From Streptomyces sp. I6 (GTDB lineage Bacteria; Actinomycetota; Actinomycetes; Streptomycetales; Streptomycetaceae): DNA of 64,000 nucleotides. Location: the NCBI GenBank assembly GCA_003725745.1, contig RHDP01000001.1, forward strand, positions 799,001 through 863,000, written 5' to 3'. The notes beneath the pieces were generated by a model, which saw only the letters and a list, made by a program, of their open reading frames with translations, was not told the DNA's origin and ran no database searches. Within the stretch, counting starts at the first letter, position 1; each line of letters begins with the position of its first letter. Shown here piece by piece: positions 57,091-64,000 of the stretch. The position numbers and the translations under genes were made by a program.

Positions 57091-57350
57091 CGCGCGTGCG
57101 CGGAAGACGGCACAACGGCTATCTGCTGCGCTGGGACGGGGAGTCCGCGCACGCGCGTGTGCGGAAGACGGTCTGCTACTGGAAGCCCCCTCTCTCCGGA
57201 GGGTCCTTCGGGCATGCGCGTGCGCGGAAGCCGAGGACTACCACGGCACCGGCCGCCGGCCACGAGCCTTCCGCACGCGCGCGCGGAAGCCCCGGGACCT
57301 CGCCAGGCCCGCCGCGTGGTCCGCGGCCTTCCCGCACGCGCGCGCGGAGT
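57091..57350. repeat. five palindromic CG-rich elements with about 60-bp period
   Basis: Elements of the type CTTCCGCACGCGCGCGCGGAAG occur with right ends near 57106, 57167, 57230, 57289 and 57348. The core (CACGCGCGCGCGGAAG and variants) is conserved; in the last three a left CTTC arm makes a clear inverted repeat. Intervening segments of about 38-45 bp are unrelated. Confidence 0.75.
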
Positions 57351-57450
57351 CCCCGCGCGCTGATCGCGCCGGGCGGATGTCCGGCCCCGGGCGCCGATCG
57401 CAGCGCATCGGGGCGTGGCGGCCGTGTGCTGATCGCCGCACGGGGCGGGT

Positions 57451-57570
57451 GGCGACCGCACGTCGATCCCCGCACACGGGGGCAATGGGCGACCGCACGC
57501 CGACCTCCCTGCACCAGCGCATGGCGACCGCACGCCGACCGCCCCACACCAGCGCATGGCGACCGCACGG
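57451..57570. repeat. about 36-bp tandem repeat, just over three copies
   Basis: Units starting GGCGACCGCACG, followed by CCGACC-CCC-CACCAGCGCATG, recur at about 57451, 57488, 57523 and (truncated) 57559. Adjacent to the cobT 3' end. Confidence 0.8.
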
Positions 57571-57619
57571 GCGCGCGGCCCGGACGACCGGTGCGGCGCG
57601 AGCGTCGCGCAGGGCCGGG

Positions 57620-60600
57620 CTACTTCTCCGTGACGCCCGCCGAGTCGAAGGTCGCCACCTCGTGCATCGCGCGGGCCGCGCTCTGGACGAGCGGGAGGGC
57701 CAGCAGCGCGCCCGTACCCTCTCCGAGTCGGAGATCGAGGTCGACCAGGGGGCGCAGACCCAGCTTGTTCAGGGCGGCGACATGGCCGGGCTCGGCGCTG
57801 CGGTGGCCCGCGATGCACGCCGCCAGGGCCTCGGGCGCGACCGCCCGGGCGACCAGGGCCGCCGCGCCGGCCGAGACACCGTCCAGGACGACCGGCGTAC
57901 GCAGTGACGCGCCGCCCAGGATGAAGCCGACCAGGGCCGCGTGCTCCAGACCGCCGACCGCCGCGAGGACGCCGACGGGGTCGGCCGCGTCCGGCTGGTG
58001 GAGTTCCAGCGCCCGCCGGACGACGTCCACCTTCCGCGCGTGCATCTCGTCGTTGATGCCGGTCCCGCGCCCGGTGACCTCCGCCGGGTCGGCCCCGGTG
58101 TAGACGGTGATCAGCGCGGCGGACGCCGTGGTGTTGGCGATGCCCATCTCACCCGTGAGCAGCGCCTTGTTGCCCGCGGAGACCAGGTCGCGGGCGGTCT
58201 CGATACCCACGTCGATCGCGGCGTGGACCTCCTCGCGGCTCAGGGCCGGACCGGTCGTGAAGTCGGCCGTACCGGGCCGCACCTTCCGTGGCAGCAGCCC
58301 GGGGGTGGCCGGGAGGTCGGATGCGACGCCGACGTCGATGACGCAGACCTCCGCACCGACCTGGTTGGCGAAGGCGTTGCAGACCGCTCCCCCGCCGAGG
58401 AAGTTCGCGACCATCTGGCCGGTCACCTCCTGGGGCCAGGCCGTGACGCCCTGGGCGTGCACCCCGTGGTCGCCCGCGAAGATCGCGACGGCGGCGGGCT
58501 CGGGGATCGGCGGAGGGCACATACGGGACAGTCCGGACAGCTGAGCGGAGATGATCTCCAGCATGCCCAGCGCGCCCGCGGGTTTGGTCATCCGCTTCTG
58601 CCGCTCCCACGCCTCACCGAGTGCCTTGGCGTCCAGCGGCCGGATGCCGGAAACGGTCTCCTGGAGCAGGTCGTGCGGTTCCGCGCCCGGCAGCGCGCGG
58701 CGGCCGTACGTCTCCTCGTGGACGACCCAGGACAGCGGCCGGCGTTTGGACCATCCCGCCTGCATCAGCTCGGGCTCCTCCGGGAACTCGTCGACATAGC
58801 CCACGCACAGATAGGCCACGACCTCCAGGTGCTCGGGCAGGCCGAGTGCCCGAACCATCTCGCGCTCGTCGAAGAAGCTGACCCAGCCGACGCCGAGCCC
58901 CTCGGCGCGGGCGGCGAGCCACAGGTTCTCGACGGCCAGCGCGGAGGAGTACGGCGCCATCTGCGGCTGGGTGTGCCGGCCGAGGGTGTGCCGGCCGCCG
59001 CGCGTCGAGTCGGCGGTGACGACGATGTTGACGGGTGTGTCGAGGATGGCCTCGATCTTGAGTTCCTTGAACTGCTTGGCCCGGCCCTTGGGCAGCGACT
59101 TGGCGTACGCCTCTCGTTGGCGCTGGGCGAGCTCGTGCATGGAGCGCCGGGTCTCGGCGGAGCGGATGACCACGAAGTCCCAGGGCTGGGAGTGGCCCAC
59201 GGACGGCGCGGTGTGCGCGGCCTCGAGGACGCGCAGCAGGACGTCGTGCGGGATGGGGTCGCTGCGGAAGCCGTTGCGGATGTCGCGGCGCTCCCGCATC
59301 ACGCGGAGTACGGCTTCGCGCTCGCTGTCGGCGTACCCGGGTGCGGGCGTCCCACGGGTCTCCCCGGCGTCCGCCTCGCGGTCTCCGCCTGCGGGCGGCG
59401 CTCCTTCGGCGACCGGCTCCGCCCCGTTCCGCCCACCCGGCTCGGCCTCGGCGGCCGGCTGCTCGACGGCGGGTTCGTCCGCAGTCCCGGTCCCGGTGTC
59501 GGGCTGGGTCCCGGTGTCGGGCTGGGTCCCGGCAGCGGGCTCCTGCTCGACCGGTTCCGTCTCGGCCTCGGCCCCGGTGTCCGGCTGGGTCCCGGCGACC
59601 GGCTGCTCGACGGCAGGCTCGACCTGAGCGGCGGTCGCCTCCGCATGGGCCGGCACGGTCACGGCGGTCGCGTGCTCGACGGTCGCCGGCACGGTGTGCG
59701 GTCCGGCGTCCGTGGAAGCCCCGGCCTCGGGCGCGTGCTCGGTGGCCGAGGGGGCACCCGGCGCGGGCCCGGCCGCGGACGGGTCCCCGGTCCGCGCTAC
59801 GGGGGACCCGGCGGGCTGCGCACCATCGACGGCCTCGACCGTCTGCCCGGCGTGCTCGGGCGGTCCGGCGTGCTCGGGCTCAGCGCCCGCGTGATCCGCC
59901 GCGTCTCCCGTCCCGGGGCCGGTCGCGGTGACGGCCTCGGCCGCCGGCAGCGGCTCCGCGGGCCCGCCGGGAGCGGTTGGGGCGACGCGCTCCGGAGCGA
60001 CGGCGGGCCCGGACGCCGACCCTGCCACGGGTGCCGGTACGGGCTCGGACACGGCGACCGGCAGGGGCTCCGGGGCGGGCCCCGGGGCGGAGACCGCGGC
60101 GGCCTGGACAGCGGCCCCGCCCGAGGGCGCTGCGGCTCGGGCGTCCGTAGGCTCCTCGGGCGCCGGCGCCACTGCCTCGGAGCCCGCCATCGCCTCGGAG
60201 CCCGGCGTCGCCACGGACATCGGGGTGGCCCCGGCTTGGGAACCCGTCGGCGAGGCGTCCTCCGCCGCCGGTACGAACTGCTCGGTGGCCGTGGGCTCCG
60301 GGACCGCGCCGGCAGGCGCTCCCGCCGGATACGGCGGAGCGGGCACCGCCTCGGCGGTGTCGGCCGCCGGGCCCGCGGAGGGAAGCACGGTCTGCGGAGG
60401 GACCGTTTCGTCGAGAGCCGGGGCCGCCTCGGGTGCCGCTTCCTCGGGTGCCGCTTCCTCGGGCACCGTCACGGCGGTCGGGGCCTGAGCCGGCTGCGCG
60501 GTACCGAGGTCGCCGCCCTGCGGCGGGATCTCCTCCGGCTGCTGGCCGGGCGGCATATCGGCGTCGTCGTGGAGCATGTCGAGGTATTCCAGGCCACCGG

Positions 60601-61690
60601 TCGGCGGACCCGCAACCGGTGCCGCCATGGCGCTCTGCCGGGGCGCGGGACTGCCGCCGCGGTGCGCGGCGGGGCCGCGGTCCGCGAGCGAGCGGACGAC
60701 ACCGCTGTTCGCCTCGGGGACCGGCGGGCCCATGTGAAGGGGGCGGCGCGCCTGAGCCGGGGCCTGAGCGGGTGCAGCCCCCGGCGGCATCCGCACACCG
60801 CCGAGGTCGAGAGACCCGGAGTCCCGGCCGCCGGTTTCATGGGCACCGGCCTCGTGCACCGGATGCCCGGCCGTGCCCTGCGTTTCCGCAGACGGCCGGT
60901 CCCGAGCCGCGGACCGGCCGTGAGCAACCGGCTGGCCGTGGCCGGACTGACCGTGACCGGACTGGCCGTGGCCGTCCGGCCCGTGCCCAACCGGCTGGCC
61001 GTGCGCGGCGCTTCGGCCCTGAGCCGCGGGCTGCCCCTGGGCCGGCTGCGGAGCCTGGGCAGCGGCCTGCCCGGCCACCACGGCCTGGCCTGCCACCGCC
61101 GGCTCCGGCACCGGCGGCCGGGCGGCCGCCTGGGAAGGGACGCCCTGGACCGGGACGGTGTGAGCGCCGGCCGCGTGGGCGGACACGGCCTGCCCGGACA
61201 CGGCCGGGGTGCGGGCGGCATGCTGCTCGGCGGCCCGGGGAAGCCGCGGCTCGTCCCCCGCGTACTGCTGCTGCTCCTGCGCGACAAAGCCGTGCGGCTG
61301 TCCGGACACGGGGGCGGCGGCCGTTTCGGCCTCGGTGTACCCGGGCGCGCTCCGCGCCCCGGGAACCGGCGTGTGCCGGGCCGCCGTGGCGTCCTGGGCG
61401 GCCGGCGCCGGCTGTACGTGTCCTGCTCCCGGGGCCCCCGCCGGGACCGGCTCGGTCGCCGGGGCCGGGGCGGCGGCCGGAGTCGGGGCCGGAGCCGCGG
61501 TCTGCGGGTCGCTCCACGCCCCCTGCGCTCCCGGCATCAGGAGGAGGTCGTCGTCCTCGGGGACGGCTTCCGGGGCACCGCCGGAGTGGTCGAGGAAGGT
61601 GTACGTGCCGGGAGCGGGGACGCCCGGCTGCTCCACCATGCCTGCGTTCTCCGGCAGTCCCTCGCCCGGGACCTGGCCGGTGTCAGTCAT
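57620..61690 (-). CDS. cobT: BluB-CobT fusion with giant low-complexity N-terminus
   Basis: 1356 residues, unbroken. ATG 61690 (MTDTGQVPGEGLPENAGMVE) has GAGGGG 5 nt upstream. Residues 1 to about 785 are Pro/Ala/Glu/Gly/Thr-rich and repetitive (GHGQSGHGQSGHGQ; GTQPDTGTQPDTGTG), surely disordered. About 788-1000 is a BluB/nitroreductase-like flavin domain (VMRERRDIRNGFRSDPIPHD; TAPSVGHSQPWDFVVI), which makes 5,6-dimethylbenzimidazole. About 1006-1350 is CobT (RMTKPAGALGMLEIISAQLS; IFAGDHGVHAQGVTAWPQEV; GEMGIANTTASAALITVY), which activates that base. The fusion channels the lower ligand of cobalamin. Fusions of this type exist in Streptomyces. Confidence 0.95.
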   Translation of the reverse strand: MTDTGQVPGEGLPENAGMVEQPGVPAPGTYTFLDHSGGAPEAVPEDDDLLLMPGAQGAWSDPQTAAPAPTPAAAPAPATEPVPAGAPGAGHVQPAPAAQDATAARHTPVPGARSAPGYTEAETAAAPVSGQPHGFVAQEQQQYAGDEPRLPRAAEQHAARTPAVSGQAVSAHAAGAHTVPVQGVPSQAAARPPVPEPAVAGQAVVAGQAAAQAPQPAQGQPAAQGRSAAHGQPVGHGPDGHGQSGHGQSGHGQPVAHGRSAARDRPSAETQGTAGHPVHEAGAHETGGRDSGSLDLGGVRMPPGAAPAQAPAQARRPLHMGPPVPEANSGVVRSLADRGPAAHRGGSPAPRQSAMAAPVAGPPTGGLEYLDMLHDDADMPPGQQPEEIPPQGGDLGTAQPAQAPTAVTVPEEAAPEEAAPEAAPALDETVPPQTVLPSAGPAADTAEAVPAPPYPAGAPAGAVPEPTATEQFVPAAEDASPTGSQAGATPMSVATPGSEAMAGSEAVAPAPEEPTDARAAAPSGGAAVQAAAVSAPGPAPEPLPVAVSEPVPAPVAGSASGPAVAPERVAPTAPGGPAEPLPAAEAVTATGPGTGDAADHAGAEPEHAGPPEHAGQTVEAVDGAQPAGSPVARTGDPSAAGPAPGAPSATEHAPEAGASTDAGPHTVPATVEHATAVTVPAHAEATAAQVEPAVEQPVAGTQPDTGAEAETEPVEQEPAAGTQPDTGTQPDTGTGTADEPAVEQPAAEAEPGGRNGAEPVAEGAPPAGGDREADAGETRGTPAPGYADSEREAVLRVMRERRDIRNGFRSDPIPHDVLLRVLEAAHTAPSVGHSQPWDFVVIRSAETRRSMHELAQRQREAYAKSLPKGRAKQFKELKIEAILDTPVNIVVTADSTRGGRHTLGRHTQPQMAPYSSALAVENLWLAARAEGLGVGWVSFFDEREMVRALGLPEHLEVVAYLCVGYVDEFPEEPELMQAGWSKRRPLSWVVHEETYGRRALPGAEPHDLLQETVSGIRPLDAKALGEAWERQKRMTKPAGALGMLEIISAQLSGLSRMCPPPIPEPAAVAIFAGDHGVHAQGVTAWPQEVTGQMVANFLGGGAVCNAFANQVGAEVCVIDVGVASDLPATPGLLPRKVRPGTADFTTGPALSREEVHAAIDVGIETARDLVSAGNKALLTGEMGIANTTASAALITVYTGADPAEVTGRGTGINDEMHARKVDVVRRALELHQPDAADPVGVLAAVGGLEHAALVGFILGGASLRTPVVLDGVSAGAAALVARAVAPEALAACIAGHRSAEPGHVAALNKLGLRPLVDLDLRLGEGTGALLALPLVQSAARAMHEVATFDSAGVTEK

Positions 61691-62076
61691 GCGTACCCCT
61701 CGCCCATCGGTTGTGCTCCTTCAGACCTTCGCCCGGGGCGCCCGATCGCGGCACACACCCGTGCCCCTCACTACAAGAACGAGCGTGTGCCCCACGCGGC
61801 ACGAAAGCCCGCGGACACAAGCATTGTCGTGGGCGTTCGCGTCCGTGGCAGCAGGATCCGCCACGGTTGGCTATGGACTGCGCCACGTTGCGCGTCCCCC
61901 CCGGTCGCGCCGTACCACAGCAGGGCCCGTGGCAACCCCCTCTTGCTGGCACTGACCGGGGGTCTCCCGGCGAGGCCGGGAGGGGGAACAGACCAGCGGC
62001 CGGCTGCGGTGCAACGATCGGCCAGCCTACCGCGCCGGGGAGCGGTACCCGGTTCAGGGGGGCGGTCGGCGGCCGG
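61691..62076 (-). other. 386-nt leader/intergenic region upstream of cobT
   Basis: No gene. On the minus strand it includes CTCCCGGCCTCGCCGGGAG, a tight 8-bp hairpin, followed by GACCCCCGGTC and a less GC-rich stretch running to the ribosome-binding site, an unusual composition for this genome. I looked for a cobalamin riboswitch; only a weak B12-box-like GCCGGGAGACC is present and the other conserved blocks are absent, so I do not call one. Confidence 0.4.
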
Positions 62077-63288
62077 TCAGGAGGCCGGTTCCCGACGGTG
62101 GCCGGCGAGCAGGAAGACGACCGAACGCTCGCGCTCCGACCAGTCGCCGGGATCGAGTTCCACGGACTGGAGCAGGGCGCATTCGACGGCGTAGCCGCCC
62201 TCCGCGAGCGCCGCGCCGATCGACTCGGCCTCGTCCCTGGTGGAGGCGTGGGTGACGATCCGCTCGGGCCTGCGGTCGGCACAGGCGGTGACGACGGGTA
62301 CGCCGCCCCCGCCGATGCGCACGACGTCCGGCTCCGGGAGCCGTTCCAGGACGTGGGGCGCCCGGCCGTGGACGGTCTGCAGCAGGACGCCGTGGCGGCG
62401 TGCGGCGGCGTCGGTCCGGATGCAGGCGGCCGGGTCGCCGTCGACGGCGATCACCGCGGCACCGAAGCGGGCCGCGTCGGCGGACAGTTCGCCGCTGCCG
62501 CAGCCGATGTCCCACACGAGGTCGCCGAGGCGGGGCCCGAGCCGGGCGAGTTGGGCGGCGCGCAGCTGCGGTGACTCGCTCTCGGCGGTGGGCCGGTCCT
62601 CACCTCCCGGCAGGGCCCAGCCGCGCAGCTGTGCGGGGTAGCCGGGCTCCCGGCCGGCCGCCCAGCCCGCGCCGCCCTGGGTGCTGGTGCCGCCGACGAC
62701 GATGACGACGTTGGGGTCGCGCCAGGTGTGGTCGGCGACCTTGTCGGAGGTCAGCACGGTGACCTGCTCACGTGCGGTGCCCAGCTCCTCGCAGATCACG
62801 AAGGTGCGGTGGACGCCGTCGAGGAGCAGGGCGAGTTCGGCGGGCCCGGCACCCGGGGAAGTGAGGACGGCGACCTTGGGATGGGACCGGCAGACGTTGA
62901 CCGCGCGACGCAGCGTGCGGCTGTGGGCGACGACGACCTGGGCGTCGTCCCACGGCATGCCCGCCCTCGCGAAGGCGGCGGCGACGGCTGAGACGGCGGG
63001 CACGACCTCCACCTCCAGCCCGTGCTGCGGGGCGCGGAGGGTGCGTACGACGCCGAAGAAGCCCGGGTCGCCGTCGGCGAGGACGACGGGGCTGCCGCGG
63101 TGACCGGCGATCCTGCGTGCGGCGAGATCGAGGCTGCCGAGGCGGATGCGTTCGGCGCCCGGCGGCACTTCGGGGAGCGCCAGGTGGTGGGCGGCCCCGG
63201 CGACGAGCGTGGCGGCGGACAGGGCGGACCTGGCGGCCGCGGTCAGCGGCGAGCCGTCCCAGCCGATCACCGTGACCCGGTCGGCCAT
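62077..63288 (-). CDS. cobL: precorrin-6Y C5,15-methyltransferase (decarboxylating), CbiE-CbiT fusion
   Basis: Methylates precorrin-6B at C5 and C15 and decarboxylates it in cobalamin synthesis. ATG 63288 (MADRVTVIGWDGSPLTAAAR) with AGGAG 11 nt upstream; 403 residues. CbiE domain (1 to about 205): VVLADGDPGFFGVVRTL, EVVPAVSAVAAAFARAGMPW. CbiT domain (about 235-403): SAM motif LVWDIGCGSGELSADAARFG near residue 257, then VIAVDGDPAACIRTDAAARR. Same strand as cobT, 386 nt upstream. Confidence 0.95.
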   Translation of the reverse strand: MADRVTVIGWDGSPLTAAARSALSAATLVAGAAHHLALPEVPPGAERIRLGSLDLAARRIAGHRGSPVVLADGDPGFFGVVRTLRAPQHGLEVEVVPAVSAVAAAFARAGMPWDDAQVVVAHSRTLRRAVNVCRSHPKVAVLTSPGAGPAELALLLDGVHRTFVICEELGTAREQVTVLTSDKVADHTWRDPNVVIVVGGTSTQGGAGWAAGREPGYPAQLRGWALPGGEDRPTAESESPQLRAAQLARLGPRLGDLVWDIGCGSGELSADAARFGAAVIAVDGDPAACIRTDAAARRHGVLLQTVHGRAPHVLERLPEPDVVRIGGGGVPVVTACADRRPERIVTHASTRDEAESIGAALAEGGYAVECALLQSVELDPGDWSERERSVVFLLAGHRREPAS

Positions 63289-63754
63289 CGTCGTCGTTCT
63301 CCTGGTGTCGTCGCAGGTGAGGACCGTGCCCACGAGGCCCGGGGCAGGCAGGGCCGAGGGTACCCGGTGTCGGTGACGGGCGGTGGTTCAGCCTGCCCGT
63401 ACGCCTGCCCGATGCCGCCTCCCGATACCGCCTCCCGATACCGACGGGGCTGGTGCCGCGGGGCTGGTTCCACGGAGCTGGTCCCCCGGAGCTGGTTCCC
63501 CGGGGACGGCATGTCGTGGGGGCTACGGCCGCGGTCGGACGCCGTCTGCCCCGCGCCGGGGCGCCGTTCCGTGGCGGTCCGCCACGGCGGGCACCGCCTC
63601 GGCCGGTCGCCGCTCCCTGGCGTCCGCGGCGGTCCGGCGACGCCTGCCCGGTGCCGCGGGGCCGGCACGCCCTTGCCGTGCCGTCCGGTCCGGCGCGGTG
63701 CCGACCGGTCCGGTGCGGTGCGGTCCGGCGCGGTGGGACTTCGGATCCGGCGTT
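63289..63754. other. 466-bp intergenic DNA with short repeats
   Basis: No gene supported. It has three near-copies of GATACCGCCTCCC (about 63409-63443), four of CTGGTTCCNCGGAG (about 63450-63513) and GGTCCGG(C/T)GCGGTG iterations (about 63686-63737). Confidence 0.6.
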
Positions 63755-64000
63755 TCAGTTCCAGTCGGTGTAGGCGGCGAACCCGCCTGCCTCGGCCATC
63801 TGGTCGGCGACGCCGTCGAGGTCCTCGGGGAGGAGGCTCCAGATGATGAAGTCGGTGCGCAGATCGGCCCAGCTCCCGCTCTCGGTGCGGGTGCGGGCTA
63901 TGCAGGCACCGCGCAGCACGCCCTCGCTGATGCAGCCGATCCGCTGGGCGACCTGCTGGGCGGCCGTGTTGTCTGCGGCCGTGCGCAGCTCGACTCGTTC
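63755..64000 (-). CDS. RimJ/RimL-type GNAT acetyltransferase, 5' end beyond window
   Basis: The last 81 codons of a minus-strand gene run in from the right edge. The visible part reads ERVELRTAADNTAAQQVAQR, IGCISEGVLRGACIARTRTE, SGSWADLRTDFIIWSLLPED and a tail ending AAYTDWN. The N-x-A-A/S-x-x-V-x-x-R-I-G-x-x-x-E-G-x-L-R block followed by D-x-x-x-x-S-L-L is the C-terminal signature of RimJ/RimL N-acetyltransferases that act on protein N-termini or small molecules. Substrate unknown. Confidence 0.85.
   Translation of the reverse strand, partial: ERVELRTAADNTAAQQVAQRIGCISEGVLRGACIARTRTESGSWADLRTDFIIWSLLPEDLDGVADQMAEAGGFAAYTDWN

Larger units (their letters stand above)
56932..57619. other. 688-bp repetitive gap between cobT and cysG
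   Basis: Contains two distinct repeat families: five short palindromes at about 60-bp intervals (57091-57350) and a 36-bp tandem repeat (about 57451-57570). Otherwise GC-rich. No gene, transposase or leader peptide is recognisable. A (CGCGCC)n-like tract precedes the first palindrome (57071-57095). Confidence 0.6.

Noticed and set aside
57091..57350. CRISPR array
   Set aside because: Repeats are only 16-22 bp, imperfect and CG-alternating; no cas gene is nearby and spacers resemble local DNA. Reported as a palindromic repeat instead.
61691..62076. Cobalamin riboswitch
   Set aside because: Only a weak B12-box-like string is present; the other conserved aptamer blocks could not be found in order.
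57941..62194. 1417-codon open frame on the + strand opposite cobT
   Set aside because: Shadow of the GC-rich BluB-CobT gene; the minus-strand product has clear domains while this one is Gly/Arg/Leu filler.

Overview
The window is chromosomal DNA of a Streptomyces (Actinomycetota). G+C is very high, starts are often GTG (one TTG), and genes are packed into operons with ATGA/TGATG overlaps. It carries the developmental gene ssgB, phosphatidylinositol mannoside genes and an actinobacterial iron box. The gene order (alaS-rpsD-hisS-relA-apt-secFD-yajC-ruvBAC-yebC-pdxTS-pim/pgsA-thrS-ssgB) is, as I recall it, the conserved core-chromosome order of the genus. I see no insertion sequence, prophage or integrative element. 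This is vertically inherited core, with variation mainly in the intergenic DNA.

Layout. 1-12 kb holds the 3' part of the alaS operon, rpsD, an iron-box-controlled DUF2470 gene, rarA, a VKOR-type membrane oxidoreductase, hisS with a metallo-hydrolase, a membrane-anchored cyclophilin and a DUF349 protein. 12-25 kb, on the minus strand, holds stringent response (relA), purine salvage (apt), Sec accessory factors (yajC-secD-secF), Holliday junction processing (ruvC-ruvA-ruvB), yebC and PLP synthase (pdxS-pdxT). 25-37 kb holds the pgsA-acyltransferase-pimA phospholipid/PIM operon, a divergent EF-G-like factor, a large membrane protein, a HIT protein, a K+ channel and thrS. 37-50 kb holds a hypothetical/DUF4365 pair opposite a DEDDh exonuclease, two tRNA-Val(CAC) genes, an 889-residue membrane protein, ssgB, small membrane proteins, a DsbA-like protein, a double GNAT and a pabB/pabC-like pair. 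At 49.7-50.2 kb lies a tRNA cluster (Gly, Cys, 3x Val-GAC). 50-64 kb holds a zinc ribbon, an APH-fold kinase, a Ser/Thr kinase, an rRNA/tRNA methyltransferase, and siroheme/cobalamin genes (cysG, a giant BluB-CobT fusion, cobL). It ends in a truncated acetyltransferase.

One property dominates the reading. Thirteen genes, several of them essential (hisS, thrS, secF, pimA, ruvB, relA), are broken by 17 apparent single-base deletions, each at a run of three or more G or C. The conserved protein sequence resumes in the next frame each time, and restoring one base gives the usual family length. I treat these as homopolymer sequencing errors, not pseudogenes, and give full gene extents across the breaks. 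Automated calls here will contain false truncations and one false fusion (yajC-secD).

The points most worth a second look are the iron box between rpsD and the DUF2470 gene, an array of short palindromes with about 60-bp period between cobT and cysG, the roughly 790-residue low-complexity extension on the BluB-CobT fusion, an EF-G paralogue lacking key GTPase residues, a DUF4365 pair beside an exonuclease, and clustering of all five tRNA-Val genes within about 10 kb.
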